Below the pieces are notes generated by a model. The model saw only the letters and a list, made by a program, of their open reading frames with translations. It searched no databases and was not told the origin of the DNA. Position numbers and translations under genes: made by a program. Shown piece by piece: positions 47,520 to 58,080 of a DNA stretch of 64,000 nucleotides. This DNA is from Craterostigma plantagineum (taxonomy: Eukaryota > Streptophyta > Magnoliopsida > Lamiales > Linderniaceae), in assembly GCA_027422505.1 (NCBI GenBank), contig JAPQWV010000005.1, positions 17,626,501-17,690,500 of the forward strand, read 5' to 3'. Numbering within the stretch: the stretch's first letter is position 1; each line of letters starts with the position of its first letter.

Positions 47520-48500
47520 AATATCATTAACTTCGCTCACAAATCCATTTTTCTTCGATTGTTTAGGGTTTGAGGTCTCGAATTTTGAGTTTATGGTCTA
47601 TTAAATGTTGTTCGTGCTTTAATATTGAACTTTGAATACGTTGTGATGGAATTCATAATGTTATTTCTCATCAAAAGAGATACTAGTATATTTTGTGAAA
47701 GAAGATCTATGTTTACATGACTTTTGACTCAACTTTCACATATTGATATCAACATTCGCATAACATGTCTTTAAGGGAATTTGGTTTGTTAACTTAGTAA
47801 AATCACATACTTACATGAACACAAATCTTATACATTCGGGAAAAAGTGAATTTACGAACAAAATAAGTCTAATTAATGATGTTATACTGAAAAGCGTATT
47901 ATGTGGTATCTATACCAAACAATGTGTCATAAATTCGGTTGATATTGTTTCTTTATATCAGACATCTGGTATTATTTGCAGGTAATGTGGTAATATTCTA
48001 AAACATTTCATTAATTACGCTCACAAATCCATTTTTCTTCGATTGTTTAGTTTGAGGTCTCGAATTTTGAGCTTATGGTCTATTAAATGTTGTTCGTGCT
48101 TTAATGTTGAACTTTGAATACGTTTGGGATGTAATTCATAACGTTATGTCTCATCAAAAGAGATACTAGTATATTTTGTGAAAGAAGAGCTATGTGTTTA
48201 CATGACTTTTGATCTCAACTTTCACATATTGATATCAACATTCGCAAAACGTGTCTTTTAATGAAATTTTGTGATTTAGCTTCATCATATCACCTATTTC
48301 CATGAATTTCAATCGTATACATCCCAACGAAATGAATTTACGAACGGAATTAATCAAAAATAGTAATTTGGTATTGATTAGCTATTTTGTAGTTCTCGTA
48401 GCTACAAATGTGGTATAATCATTGTTTATATTGTTATTGTTTATCAAACATGTGGTATTATTTTTAGGCAATGTGGTAATATTAACTTATTGTACTGTTA
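47520..48500 (+). repeat. Two imperfect copies of a roughly 500-bp block
   Basis: TTTTTCTTCGATTGTTTAG, GTCTATTAAATGTTGTTCGT, AAAAGAGATACTAGTATATT and ATATTGATATCAACATTCGC occur from about 47550 and again from about 48030. Non-coding. Confidence 0.88.
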
Positions 48501-48589
48501 ATATCTCTGAGAATCTAGAACCTTCTAGAATGTTCTTAGTTATGTGTTACCCAGAATGCGTGAATCGTTACTCAAAATAAATGAAGTGT

Positions 48590-50010
48590 TACCAACCAAT
48601 TTTTTAATTGACAAACGTTCCAATACTTCGCATCATCGTTATTCCGTGACTAGCATCGATAATTATTGTCGATTCTAAGACCCACGCCTGAATTGGTGTG
48701 AATCCATGAGCATAAAATTTGAGATTTCACTAGTTTTTTTTACCAAATTTTCGAATTGGGTTTGTTGCACTATTCCAACATAACATCGAAAATTTTCCTT
48801 GTTTATGAGAACCCATGAAAAATTGACATCAGTTTTACCTTTTCCGATTACTAACGTTGAAGATTTCTTCAATCTAGGGGAGTTTTGGGTAGCATACGAA
48901 TTTTTTATCTTTCTCTTGACACCTTAGTCCGTACCAGTTGCATGTAGTAATTATAGGAAACAAACCGTTATTGTTTTTTTTATTATTTGTTATAGGTGAG
49001 GCAAGACTTGTTACCATTTATTAGTAATCTGGTACGATTTTTGAAGGTAGAGTTTTGGAACTTGCAGAAAATGGTATCCAGATAAAGTGATGTGTTACTG
49101 AAATTGAAAACGTTTCGATCTTAGTTCGTAGCAAAATTTGTTGTTATTTCATGTCGATTACGAAGACCCACACCCAAATTGCTGTGAATACTCATTATTT
49201 GAGCATTAAAGTCGAGATTTCACTCGTTTTTTACCAAATTTTTTAATTGTGTTTGAAGCATTATTCAAACTTAAGATCGAAAATTCTCCTTGTTTATGAG
49301 GACCCATGAGAAATTGAGATCGGTTTTAGCTTTTCCGATTACTAACGTTGAAGATTTGTGTGATGTCAGAGAGTTTTGGGTGTCGTACGATTTTTTGATC
49401 TTCCTCTTGACGCCCTATTTTGTACTAGTTGCATGTAGTTATTATAAGAAACATATCGTTATTGTCTTCTCGTTATATGTTATAAATGATGCAACTTTTA
49501 TTCCCTAATGTTAGGAATCTGTTATTGTTTTAGGGTAGGGTTTCCAAAATAGTAAAAAGTGGTACCTAGATAAACTGGCGTGCTAACTGAACTGATTTGT
49601 TATTAGTGAGGCAACATTTATTCGCCAATGTCAAGAATCTGGTATAGTTTTTCATGGTAGTGTTTCCAAACGAGCATAAAGTGGTACCCAGATCAGGTGA
49701 TTTGTTACTGAAATTGAAAATGTTCGGATCTTAGGTCGCGGCTAGATTCGTTGTAATTTCGTGTCGATTACTAAGACCTACATCCGAATTGGTGTGAATC
49801 CACATTATTCGAGCACAAACGTCAAGATTTCGCTCGTGTTTGTACCAAAAAATTCGAATTGAGTTTGAAGCATTATTCCAACATAACATCGAAATTTCCT
49901 TGGTTAAGAGAACCCATGAGAAATTGAGCTCGATTTTACCTTTTCCGCTCAATAACGTCGGAGATTTCGGAGATTTCAAGGCTTTTGGGTGTTGAAATAA
50001 ATCAACAGAT
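48590..50010 (+). repeat. Three imperfect copies of a roughly 500-bp block
   Basis: Shared landmarks AAGACCCAC-type, GAGATTTCACTCGTTTTT, CATGAGAAATTGAGATC and TTTTCCGATTACTAACGTTG occur near 48680-48870, 49160-49360 and 49770-49970. Phrases like AATCTGGTA and GTGGTACCCAGAT separate them. Non-coding as far as I can see. Confidence 0.85.
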
Positions 50011-50228
50011 GGCAATTGGGGCTAATGGTTCGCAGGAGAGGGATGATGGCATTCTTTGTAAATTTTCGCAACAGATGAGGACAGATTGGTCTTTTTAGCA
50101 CATTTGGGTCCTTAACTCTAAGACAAACTTGAGATGGGTGTTTTAAACTGAAATTTAAAGCAATTGGGGCTGAATCCAAATGAAAGTTGTTTATGTGGGG
50201 CTGAAACGAAATTAACTCTATAATATAG

Positions 50229-50676
50229 CCTCAACTTATCAAGGGATTAAAAGCAAATATATTCTAAAGTTCAAACACATGTATCTTTCCAATCGTAAGT
50301 TTCCTTATCATAAGACTTTTAATTTCTATTACAAAGACTTTTCTTGACCAATCCGATGTCGAACATAAACCAATTCAAACCGTCTGACTTTCTAAGTTCT
50401 AGAACTCAAAACAGAAAAATAATACGAAGTTTGTGTGAGCTTCTCAGAAGTATATGGTAATCATGAAAATTTGAAAATATAAGTATACGGTTATTATAAC
50501 GTATCAATGCTTATCCAATCTGTCAATCTTCAATCATCATACCAAAGTATGTTGTTTACCAAAGACCAGCTGTACATGGGCCCACTTACCATGTGTTTCG
50601 GTCTTCATCTTCTGCGATCTTCTTCAAACTTTTTGATATCCAATAACAGAAAAAGAAGCAACTTTTTTTTTTTGTC
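50229..50676. other. 3' flank of the DUF868 gene; no other gene
   Basis: AT-rich DNA after the MULE-like element; the part nearest 50676 is probably the 3' UTR of the minus-strand DUF868 gene. Confidence 0.55.
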
Positions 50677-51609
50677 TCAGTCCACTTTCCAAGCATATAG
50701 GAAAAGGCAAAAATCTGACTGAAAATCCTCCATTGTTGTTGAGCTTGAAGCAGTGCTTGGAGATGATGATGAAACATATGGAGACGATGAAAGTAAATTA
50801 ACTGACTTGAACACAAACAAGGCGTGTCCTAAACCTGGACAAAACAGCCAATCATGGGCATCCCAATACACTTCGATCCTCGATTTGTTCAGTTGAATCG
50901 ACTGATTTCCTCTGAACTTCCACTGCAAATGCTTCACATATATGACCTGATAACCATCGATGTAAATCTCCATCTCATGCTCAACCGTACTAATACTATT
51001 AGTGTTTTTATTATTACCACCGCCGCCGCCTTTTGTCCTACACTCGATGCTTATCTCGTGAAAGCTGCCCTTTTCTTGAAACTTAACCCTAGTGGAGAAC
51101 TTTTTCTTTCCAAAGATGTGTTCTTTCCTCGAAACTAATATAGGGTCTGTAAGAGCTGGCCTGCACCTTGTCTTCCTATAAGCTTCCTTCTTCATGTTCC
51201 CCAGGAGCAAAACGACCTCGTTTTCAGACACGATGGCCACGTAATAATCCGAACTAGGTTCAGTTTCGCCGTTGAACTTCGCAGCCCTAAGATCCCAGAA
51301 AACATCGATGGGCGTTTCGTCTACCAAGAAGCGTTTGGACCCATGTTTTTTCCAGAAGTTCCATGGCTTGAGCTCGACTTTGCAGGTGTATTGGCTGTCG
51401 ATTTTCGAACCTTCGACTGAGATAGATAGTCCGTGGAGAAGCAGATTCTTGCACCATGTAACTGTGATAAGACGAGGTTGATCTGCTAACTTCGTGCGAT
51501 AAACAGACATGAATACGTTTTGGCCTGATCTTGACATGGTAGATGGATCATCGGAAACTGCTTGGAATGGCGAAAAGCAAGCTGGGATGCTCATCAACTG
51601 TTCTTGCAT
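50677..51609 (-). CDS. DUF868 family protein, intact single-exon gene
   Basis: 310 codons without interruption from ATG 51609 to the stop at 50679-50677. DUF868 is a plant-specific family of about 300 residues with unknown biochemical role; no catalytic motif is evident. Recognised stretches are the N-terminal IPACFSPFQ, QNVFMSVYRTKLADQPRLIT with VTWCKNLLLHGLSISVEG, a central LKPWNFWKKHGSKRF followed by VFWDLRAAKF, YYVAIVSENEVVLLLGNMKK, and near the C-terminus RIEVYWDAHDWLFCPGLGHA. The tail is a serine-rich low-complexity run. Length, start and lack of introns are as usual for the family, and no signal peptide or membrane segment is visible. It is the only long uninterrupted host frame in the window and is very probably functional. 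Confidence 0.93.
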   Translation of the reverse strand: MQEQLMSIPACFSPFQAVSDDPSTMSRSGQNVFMSVYRTKLADQPRLITVTWCKNLLLHGLSISVEGSKIDSQYTCKVELKPWNFWKKHGSKRFLVDETPIDVFWDLRAAKFNGETEPSSDYYVAIVSENEVVLLLGNMKKEAYRKTRCRPALTDPILVSRKEHIFGKKKFSTRVKFQEKGSFHEISIECRTKGGGGGNNKNTNSISTVEHEMEIYIDGYQVIYVKHLQWKFRGNQSIQLNKSRIEVYWDAHDWLFCPGLGHALFVFKSVNLLSSSPYVSSSSPSTASSSTTMEDFQSDFCLFLYAWKVD

Positions 51610-52428
51610 CGTATTTTAGATAGGAATTTGAGTTCAAGATATAAAGGGAAATGAAGAGCTATACTTCGAGGATGTATGTATGTGTTTTTCACAGAGTGAG
51701 TACAGAAGAACCTAAGAGAAGATGAGGGGTTTAGATCTAAGTAAGTAAATGCTTGTTCGGTCAAAGTTGTTGCTAGAAGTATATATATATTTTTTTGGCA
51801 TCATTTATGGGAACAATAAAGAATAGTTTTAAATGTCGAAGTTCCCTTATTTAACTGGCAGATGATTGATGATGAGAGTCAGTGAAGAATCAATACATTT
51901 CAATCATAGGTATAATAAATTTAGAAACATAGTATATATTTTGAATGGTCCGACTGCTTACCTGGCCTTTGCCCATCATATAGCCCTCTTGCATATACTT
52001 TGGCATAAATGGTAAAAGAATATTATTGATTTCCCAAACAACAATTTGGGCTTTGAATCTAATGGAATTAAACATGTTCCAAGACCCCCGAGTACTAATA
52101 GCAGTAAGACTTGAGTTCAAAGGCTTCTATTTTTATAACATGGAAAGATTTTCTAACCAGTAAACATTGCTTAGCCATGAAAAAATCTAGTGTCTATGAA
52201 AGTTTCCTTTTTCACCGGACAAATTTTTGTGAGTTCAAGGTTGGTGAAAGAGAGAGAGAGAGAGGACTAGAGGAGTGCTTCGATCACCGTGTAGAGTTAA
52301 AAACTGAAGTGGCATTGAAAAGTTTACCGTCTATTTGATTTCTGGCCCTAACATAAGTTTCACTTAGATTTCAGATCCATGTCAGAAAATTTTTGGTTCT
52401 AAAGACCCGATACACTTAAGTATTTTTC
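51610..52428. other. Upstream region of DUF868; no other gene
   Basis: Holds a possible TATA region (51781-51796), a short (GA)n run (52248-52265) and AT-rich DNA. I see no second gene. Confidence 0.5.
51781..51796 (-). promoter_or_regulatory. Possible TATA region of DUF868
   Basis: A run of alternating T and A (ATATATATAT followed by T) about 175 bases upstream of the DUF868 ATG on its coding strand. Distance and composition fit a TATA box, but similar runs are frequent here. Confidence 0.3.
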
Positions 52429-52552
52429 AGTACCACTTCATGGATCTGCAGTACCACTTCAGGGGACTGCGGTACCACTTCATGGTTCTGCAGTACCAAT
52501 TCATGTTCTGCAGTACCACTTCATCGTTCTGCAGTACCACTTCATTGTTCTG
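52429..52552 (+). repeat. Minisatellite, about 22-bp unit, 6 copies
   Basis: Units of the form CAGTACCACTTCATGGTTCTG follow one another from 52429 to 52552, with single-base variants and one short copy (AGTACCAATTCATGTTCTG). Flanked by phrases of the kind 'TTTTTGGTTCTAAAGACCCG', seen also in the MULE-like element, so it may be part of a related element. Confidence 0.92.
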
Positions 52553-53287
52553 TAATAACACAAAACGATAGTCCGATACCAGTTCATATACACTGCATAA
52601 CACTTGCATAAATTTTAGGTCCTTATCTCTAAATTTTACAGAAATCGGGTCCTTAGCCCTAAAAATTTTCTGACATGTGCCTGAAACCTATCTTAAAATA
52701 TCTTTTGGGGTCTGAAACTTAATTAGCACAAAAGTTTATCCATTTAAGGTAAGGTACTATTTTGGGCCTCATTTATTTTGATTATTTAATGACAGTGCGT
52801 GGATGGAATAATCCAAGCATTGTCTCAAGATTATAAATCGGAAGGGATATTCATTTGGAAAATCAAAAAGTATGTTCCGTTGGCTTTCTAAACATTGGCC
52901 CGTTAGACTATAGCTGTTTGATTTGCAACACTTATCCCTATGTAATGTATGGCAATTACAAAAATATCCTCAGAAAAGCGAAAGGCCACAAATCAGTTGA
53001 ACATCCCATTATTCGAACCTTCTTCTCGTGCTTTAACAGAAGTGAAGTTGTGACAATATCTCGCGACCAAAAAAGAGACTGTCCAAACTGCTTTTCAGTG
53101 CTTCAAGTTAATTTCAGTAACATCGAAAGTATCTCCATTTCATAGCTTGTGGTTTTAGGGATGCATAATTGAATGGGTTTCTGCGTTTAGCGAATGGGTT
53201 TATGGGTTGCGCTAACATATCTCCATTTACTGGTTTGGTGTTACCGGTTTGATAAATCACCGCATTCTTGTCAACGTTTTGCAAATC
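52553..53287. other. No recognised gene; one 96-codon open stretch
   Basis: 52855-53145 is open on the plus strand (contains a C-P-N-C piece) but resembles no family I know and may be chance. Otherwise AT-rich. Confidence 0.4.
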
Positions 53288-53641
53288 TCATTTGTTAGGT
53301 AGGAATTGCATGTTATTTTTTTGTAAAGTTGCTTCATCATTATCTGTGAATGAGCGTTTTTCTTTGTTCCATATAATGTTTGTTATATAGAGATACTCAT
53401 TCCTTATCACTTCATTTACAATTCTTATATCTACTTTAGGATGTCTTCCGAACGTGGCTTTTGTCATGGCAAATAATGGAAATATGATATCGTTGACAAG
53501 TGTTATTGTCCTTACCCGGCACAAGCCGGAATTGAAGTTGTGGGTCCGAATAAGGTTACCCCTTGGAAATTGTATTCCATTTGTCGAAATCGAGCGTGTC
53601 AATATTGAAAATGGCCAAACCCCAAAAATACAAGTTTTCAT
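53288..53641 (-). pseudogene. Possible retroelement-associated protein fragment
   Basis: 117 open codons on the minus strand, with FNSGLCRVRTITLVNDIIFP and TKATFGRHPKVDI. The style resembles the 'putative plant transposon protein' sequences that accompany plant retroelements, but I cannot match a domain. It adjoins the CACGGCCGTG minisatellite. Confidence 0.3.
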
Positions 53642-53700
53642 AACATGACCAAGCCATTGCCCAACGTCACGGCTATGACATGCTAGGTGAGAGGCCGTGA

Positions 53701-54110
53701 CCTCCTAGACACGGCCGTGTAAAGGCCAACACGTAACTGTGAGCCTCGACCGGGAGGTGCTGTCGTTACCTCTCGGCCGTGAAGTGACCAACATGTGGTC
53801 GTGAGCTACGGCCAAGGGTTGTTGGCGACCTTCACGGTCGTGAAGTGACCAACATGTGGTCGTGTGCTACGGCCGAGGGTTGTTGGCAACCTTCACGGCC
53901 GTGAAGTAGCCACCACAAGGCCGTGGCCGCGGCAGAGGGCCACTGACAAGCTTCACGGCCATGACTCAGCCACCATGTGGCCTTGAGTCGTGGCAGAGAT
54001 CTGGTGGTGTGCTTCACGGCCGTGAAGAGGCCAACATATGACCGTGAGTCACGACAGAGAGCTGCTGCCCTTACCCAACGGCCGTGAAGTGACGAAAATG
54101 TGGCTGCGAA
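53701..54110 (+). repeat. 60-bp minisatellite centred on the palindrome CACGGCCGTG
   Basis: Seven units with a 60-base period. Each contains TTCACGGCCGTGAAGTGACC or a variant, followed by an ACATGTGGTCGTGAG-type stretch and GGCAGAGGG or GGTTGTTGG. The palindrome is kept in most units while the rest drifts. Open frames across it are by-products of the period, which is divisible by 3. Confidence 0.9.
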
Positions 54111-54445
54111 GCTGCCACCATGTTTCACGTGAAGAAAGGATGCGAGCGGTTCGGAGGCGCGAGAAGCTCGTTCGAAGGTCGGTTGATGTTCGTTCAAAAG
54201 GCGAATTAATGGGCGCCTTGGTCGTCAACAATAACATTGTTATAAAGACCAACTGATGATTAATGAAAGTACATAAATCACTAAGAAACCATTTTATAGT
54301 ACGTTAAGCATCCACAAGAAATCAACAAAAATCCATAGCAAACACCAGCTTTACATACCTGATATCGAAAGATCAATTATGACTTCGTCAATGACAAAAG
54401 AAATAAGTGGTCTAGACTTCGCATAAAAAATAAACATCAATCATC

Positions 54446-55190
54446 TTATATCACATTACGCTGGATAAGCGTGTTAATGACATAACGATATTTTATACTT
54501 GGATGCAAGCTGACAAACAATCGAAGTTCGTCCGAGTGATTGACGAGGAATTTGTATATAACTAACTTTTGATCCGGGCTAAGACCTTCCATGGCGTCGA
54601 CTTGTTCGAATACTTTATACTTCTTTGAAATTATATCACTTTCGACCTCGACCATGGAAATGAAACGTTGAAGTGCAACACTCTCTATCCATATCATTGG
54701 TTTTCCATTTTCCCCCGTCGTTGGCTTGTATTCTGGCCTGCCTCTACAGACCCGCTTACAGCCTCATCAGTTGTAGAACCTTGTGCAAACTCGTTAGTAG
54801 AAGAAGTATTATCATGGTCCGATGGAATGCCTAACAAGTCGACCCCATTTAACCAGAAGTATAATACATCCTCTATGTCCCCGGCGTGCTCGTCCGTAAC
54901 ACGGTCCTTGGTGGATAAGCATGATACCATTTTTCCATTTTTGCAGCCACGAGGTGATGTGTGGTGTAGCACAGATATCGGTTCCAGGAAATGCACTCAT
55001 CATACGTGATTCTAAGATCTTGAGATCGCCTTGAATTCTTTCTCTTATCTCCAACCACCAGCTACGATCTCTTTCATGGCATTAATTAGTGTTGCTTCTT
55101 CTTGTTGATTCCATCCATGCCGACTGCTTTTCTCCTTCAATGTTTGTTGCAATCTAATGTTCGTATCGCTGTGCCATCCATGGCCACCTG
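54446..55190 (-). pseudogene. PIF/Harbinger-associated Myb/SANT-like DNA-binding protein, frameshifted
   Basis: Harbinger elements carry a second gene whose Myb/SANT-like protein helps the transposase bind DNA. On the minus strand the order is WNQQEEATLINAMKEIVAGG (helix-rich SANT start, near 55110), a break with stops, FPGTDICATPHITSWLQKWK, an acidic linker (EDVLYFWLNGVDL), a serine-rich spacer, and a C-terminal helical part ending EGLSPDQKLVIYKFLVNHSD and a stop at 54446. At least two frame changes, near 55050 and 54890, disable it. It lies downstream of the transposase on the same strand. Confidence 0.72.
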
Positions 55191-55359
55191 TAGTTTTCTC
55201 AATTAAATAATATTTCATAAAATTAGAGGAAAAAAAAGCATAGCATGGGATGTTACTGTTATAAGAAGCATGTAAGAAGCAGAAGCGCATTGTATTCAAA
55301 TTGAGCAGTACAAAAAGCATTAACACACGACTAGTCACAAAGACATATCATTTAGGACA

Positions 55360-56300
55360 AGTCATTAGCGCATCCTACAATTTCTCCACTCATTAAATGA
55401 AGTGTTCGCTAACATATCTCTCTTATTGCTCCATTCTATTGATGCATCCAAGGTGCATATATTATTCGCATTATCCCCCCGGATATGCTTCGAGTTCTGC
55501 CTCGAAAGGGTCTATGGTTTCTCCTTACGAATGAAGTTGTGTAATATACAACATGCCATCACATTTATGCGTGACAACTGGAAAGAACAAAGGCGATCTT
55601 AGTATCGCCCGACGTTTTTAATAAGCCAAAGCACCGTTGAATAACGTTTCTAGCCTTGTTATGGATCATGTTCGGTGCATTTCTACCTTGTTTGAAATCT
55701 TTTAAATGATATCTTATTCCCCTATACGGTGCCATAAAACCTTCTGCATTCATAAACCCACTATCACACAAGTAATAGTTCCCTGTAAATAGAGGAGAAA
55801 ATATTATTTTATAAGGTTGTACATGCAGTTGATGCACGTATTTGCATTGCAAGAAGTTACCTTTTGGGATCTCTAAAAAAAACTCTAGCATGTGCTGCAG
55901 AACCTTCCCAATCACATAACACGTTCGTAAACATCATACTTGGATCACATGCACCGAGTACGTTGGTCGTGACATCACCTTTTCGATTGCGATACCTAGT
56001 TTTGTCAGACTCGGGCACAACTACCTTAATATGAGTTCCATCGAATGCTCCAAGACAACCCTACATAAAGTTATATTAGGATTGAAAAAATAAGAATAAC
56101 ATAAAGTAATTCTAAAATTTAACTAATGAAGTGGGAATAAATTACCTTAAAATGCTTCCATCGGTAGTCTGTGTTGTCTTCAGCTGTGGGCTCGGGTGTC
56201 ACGATTAACAGACGATGCTCAATACCGCATTTAGAACCTCGTGGAAGTATTTAGAAATAGAGGCCGCAGATTTTCTAAAGATTTTCTGAACTACCCGATT
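55360..56300 (-). pseudogene. PIF/Harbinger transposase (DDE_Tnp_4 type), decayed
   Basis: Minus-strand exons with GT-AG borders carry KYFHEVLNAV, VTPEPTAEDNTDYRWKHF, then after an intron LGAFDGTHIKVVVPES (first catalytic D), DWEGSAAHARV, and after a second intron YYLCDSGFMNAEGF (second D), PYRGIRYHL and RNVIQRCFGLLK. The family normally has E at the place of this Q (NVIER), so the third catalytic residue appears lost (CAA for GAA). After LLK the frame shifts; the usual ending MACCILHNFIRKE is found near 55560-55520. Frame changes near 56200 and 55600 also show decay. I did not find the element's terminal repeats. Confidence 0.82.
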
Positions 56301-56399
56301 TTTTGTATTGTGAGATACAAATAATAAAAAAACATAGTCACTTTCTCCTTCACTGAGTTGAATTTAGAATCCTTAAGATCACTGATCGACACGTGGTGT

Positions 56400-58080
56400 G
56401 CTAATATAATGTGCAAGTGCGACAAGTGATAAATAAAACGAATACTTGATTACTATCACCGACGTGCGATAGGCAGTGGACCTATCGTTTGTAGTGCTGT
56501 AAAGTGAGTAAACGAGTATCGAACACGAGGAACAAACTGATTACTAGTAATAACCTATCGACTCGATATCTAGCCTAAATAAACTGCGCAAATTGTTTAT
56601 ACTAAGAACTAACCTAACAAACCAATCCTAAAGCAATGAGAGAGTAAGAGAACACGACTAAAACTGTTAAGAGTGTTTTCAGATAAGAATAATGTGCTCG
56701 GGATTCAAATCCTGCTAGGTACTATCGTCTAAGACACTAAAATATCGCTCCTACGTGATTCTTGACTAGATCGCAGTAATTTCCTACCCACTAACGAATT
56801 TGCTATCACCATAGACGCTCGCGGGGATCTGAGATTCGACAATTACTAACGGCGAGGATCGAGTATTTGCTATCGCCCATACTCGAGTCCTATCATCTAC
56901 GAACGGCCTAATCGTTGTTTAGCTGTCGCCCTAAACGATTTTCCACATATTCACTTTAACACATAGATATATTAAAGCGAAGAAACACTTTCATAGATAG
57001 ATAAATAGTCAGGATGCACGAGTCACGATAAATATATGTCTTAAGCACGAATCAACCTAGCGTTCATCTACTCCCAAACACAGAGGGAATTTAGCTACTC
57101 ATAATCAACGAAAAACAACGAAAGAAATAGATAACAAGGGCAGAGGACTCATAATCTTCCCTCTGGGATGGTCTCGGGGGAAGATTCTCTTTCCTTGTTT
57201 AATTCGGCGTGAAAGCGTTGTTAATCCGCCTCTTGTGCTTCTGGGGGTGTTTCTCTGTTCTTGACGGCTCTCTTTCATCTCTGATATATTAGGGTTGAGT
57301 TCTGAAAGGAGTTCCCCTCTTTTGGAATCAAAATTGGGCTTTTATAGTGAAATTCGACACCTTCACGGCCTGGTACATGGGCCTTCACGGCCGTGACACT
57401 GTCGGGACACAAAATGAGCTCACTGTCGTGCTTCACGGCCTAGGACAACACATTCACGGCCGTGATGCTTTCGGCAGGTTTGCGACAGTTCCTTGTTTCA
57501 CGTAGATCAAGGGGTTAACGATGTTCGATTGACCTGAAATTTTAACCATAGAAAGCATACTCTTGACTTTGACCAAAGGGATTCTTAATTCGAGGTCTAG
57601 ATTGAGAGATATGAATTTTCTAATCCGTTGCTACTTTTTTGGCAGGCTTCACGGCCGTGACTCTCTCTGGTTTAGCTCTCGCACTTTTGCCACGGCCTGG
57701 TGCACGAGGTGTCACGGCCGTGACACCCTCTTTGACTTGGCTCTCTGCCGTGGTTCACGGCCTGGTGCACTTGCATTCACGGCCGTGAACATCTTTGCCT
57801 GGGCGGAGGTGAACACTGCTCATTGTCACGGCCTAGTGTAATACACTTCCTGTTTTGGTCGTACTTGCTCCGTTTTGCCTCGTTTTCGCTCCTTTTCGTC
57901 CGATAGCCATCCCAAGGTCCTTCAATATCAAAATAGGTGTAAATAGAGCAGATAAATGCATAAAATGATTACTAAAACTCTATTATAACCCAAATAAATA
58001 CTGCAATAAATGTGTTGATATAAGTTTATCAAACCTCCCCACACTTAAGCATTTGTTTGTCCTCAAGTAAATTAGAAATC
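56400..58080 (-). repeat. Non-coding retroelement-like module B with CACGGCCGTG motifs
   Basis: Shares its landmark order with 29960-31440: CGAGTATCGAACACGAGGAA (56514), AT-rich DNA with CTATCGCC words, CACGGCC / CACGGCCGTG motifs (57362-57830), GTTTTCGCTCCTTTTCG, then CCTCCCCACACTTAAGCATT and TTTGTCCTCAAG (58036-58070). The last phrase is common upstream of coding regions in plant Ty3/Gypsy-type elements, here in antisense. No frame with family support. Confidence 0.55.

Larger units (their letters stand above)
45771..50219. mobile_element. Probable large non-autonomous MULE (4.4 kb) built of internal repeats
   Basis: The 9 bases ATAATATAG flank it at 45762-45770 and 50220-50228 (the match extends to 10 with a preceding T). 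The two ends face each other as an imperfect inverted repeat: TCAGCCCC twice and TTAAGGACCCAA on the left, with the same landmarks reversed on the right (GGGGCTGAA, GGGGCTGAAT, TTGGGTCCTTAA). A 9-bp duplication suggests the Mutator superfamily. The interior has no transposase and consists of repeated blocks. The inverted repeats are weaker than in the 8904-10011 element, so the class is less certain. Confidence 0.6.

Noticed and set aside
53832..54197. 121-codon open frame on the minus strand
   Set aside because: It runs through the 60-bp minisatellite, whose period is divisible by 3, so one unit without a stop opens all of them.
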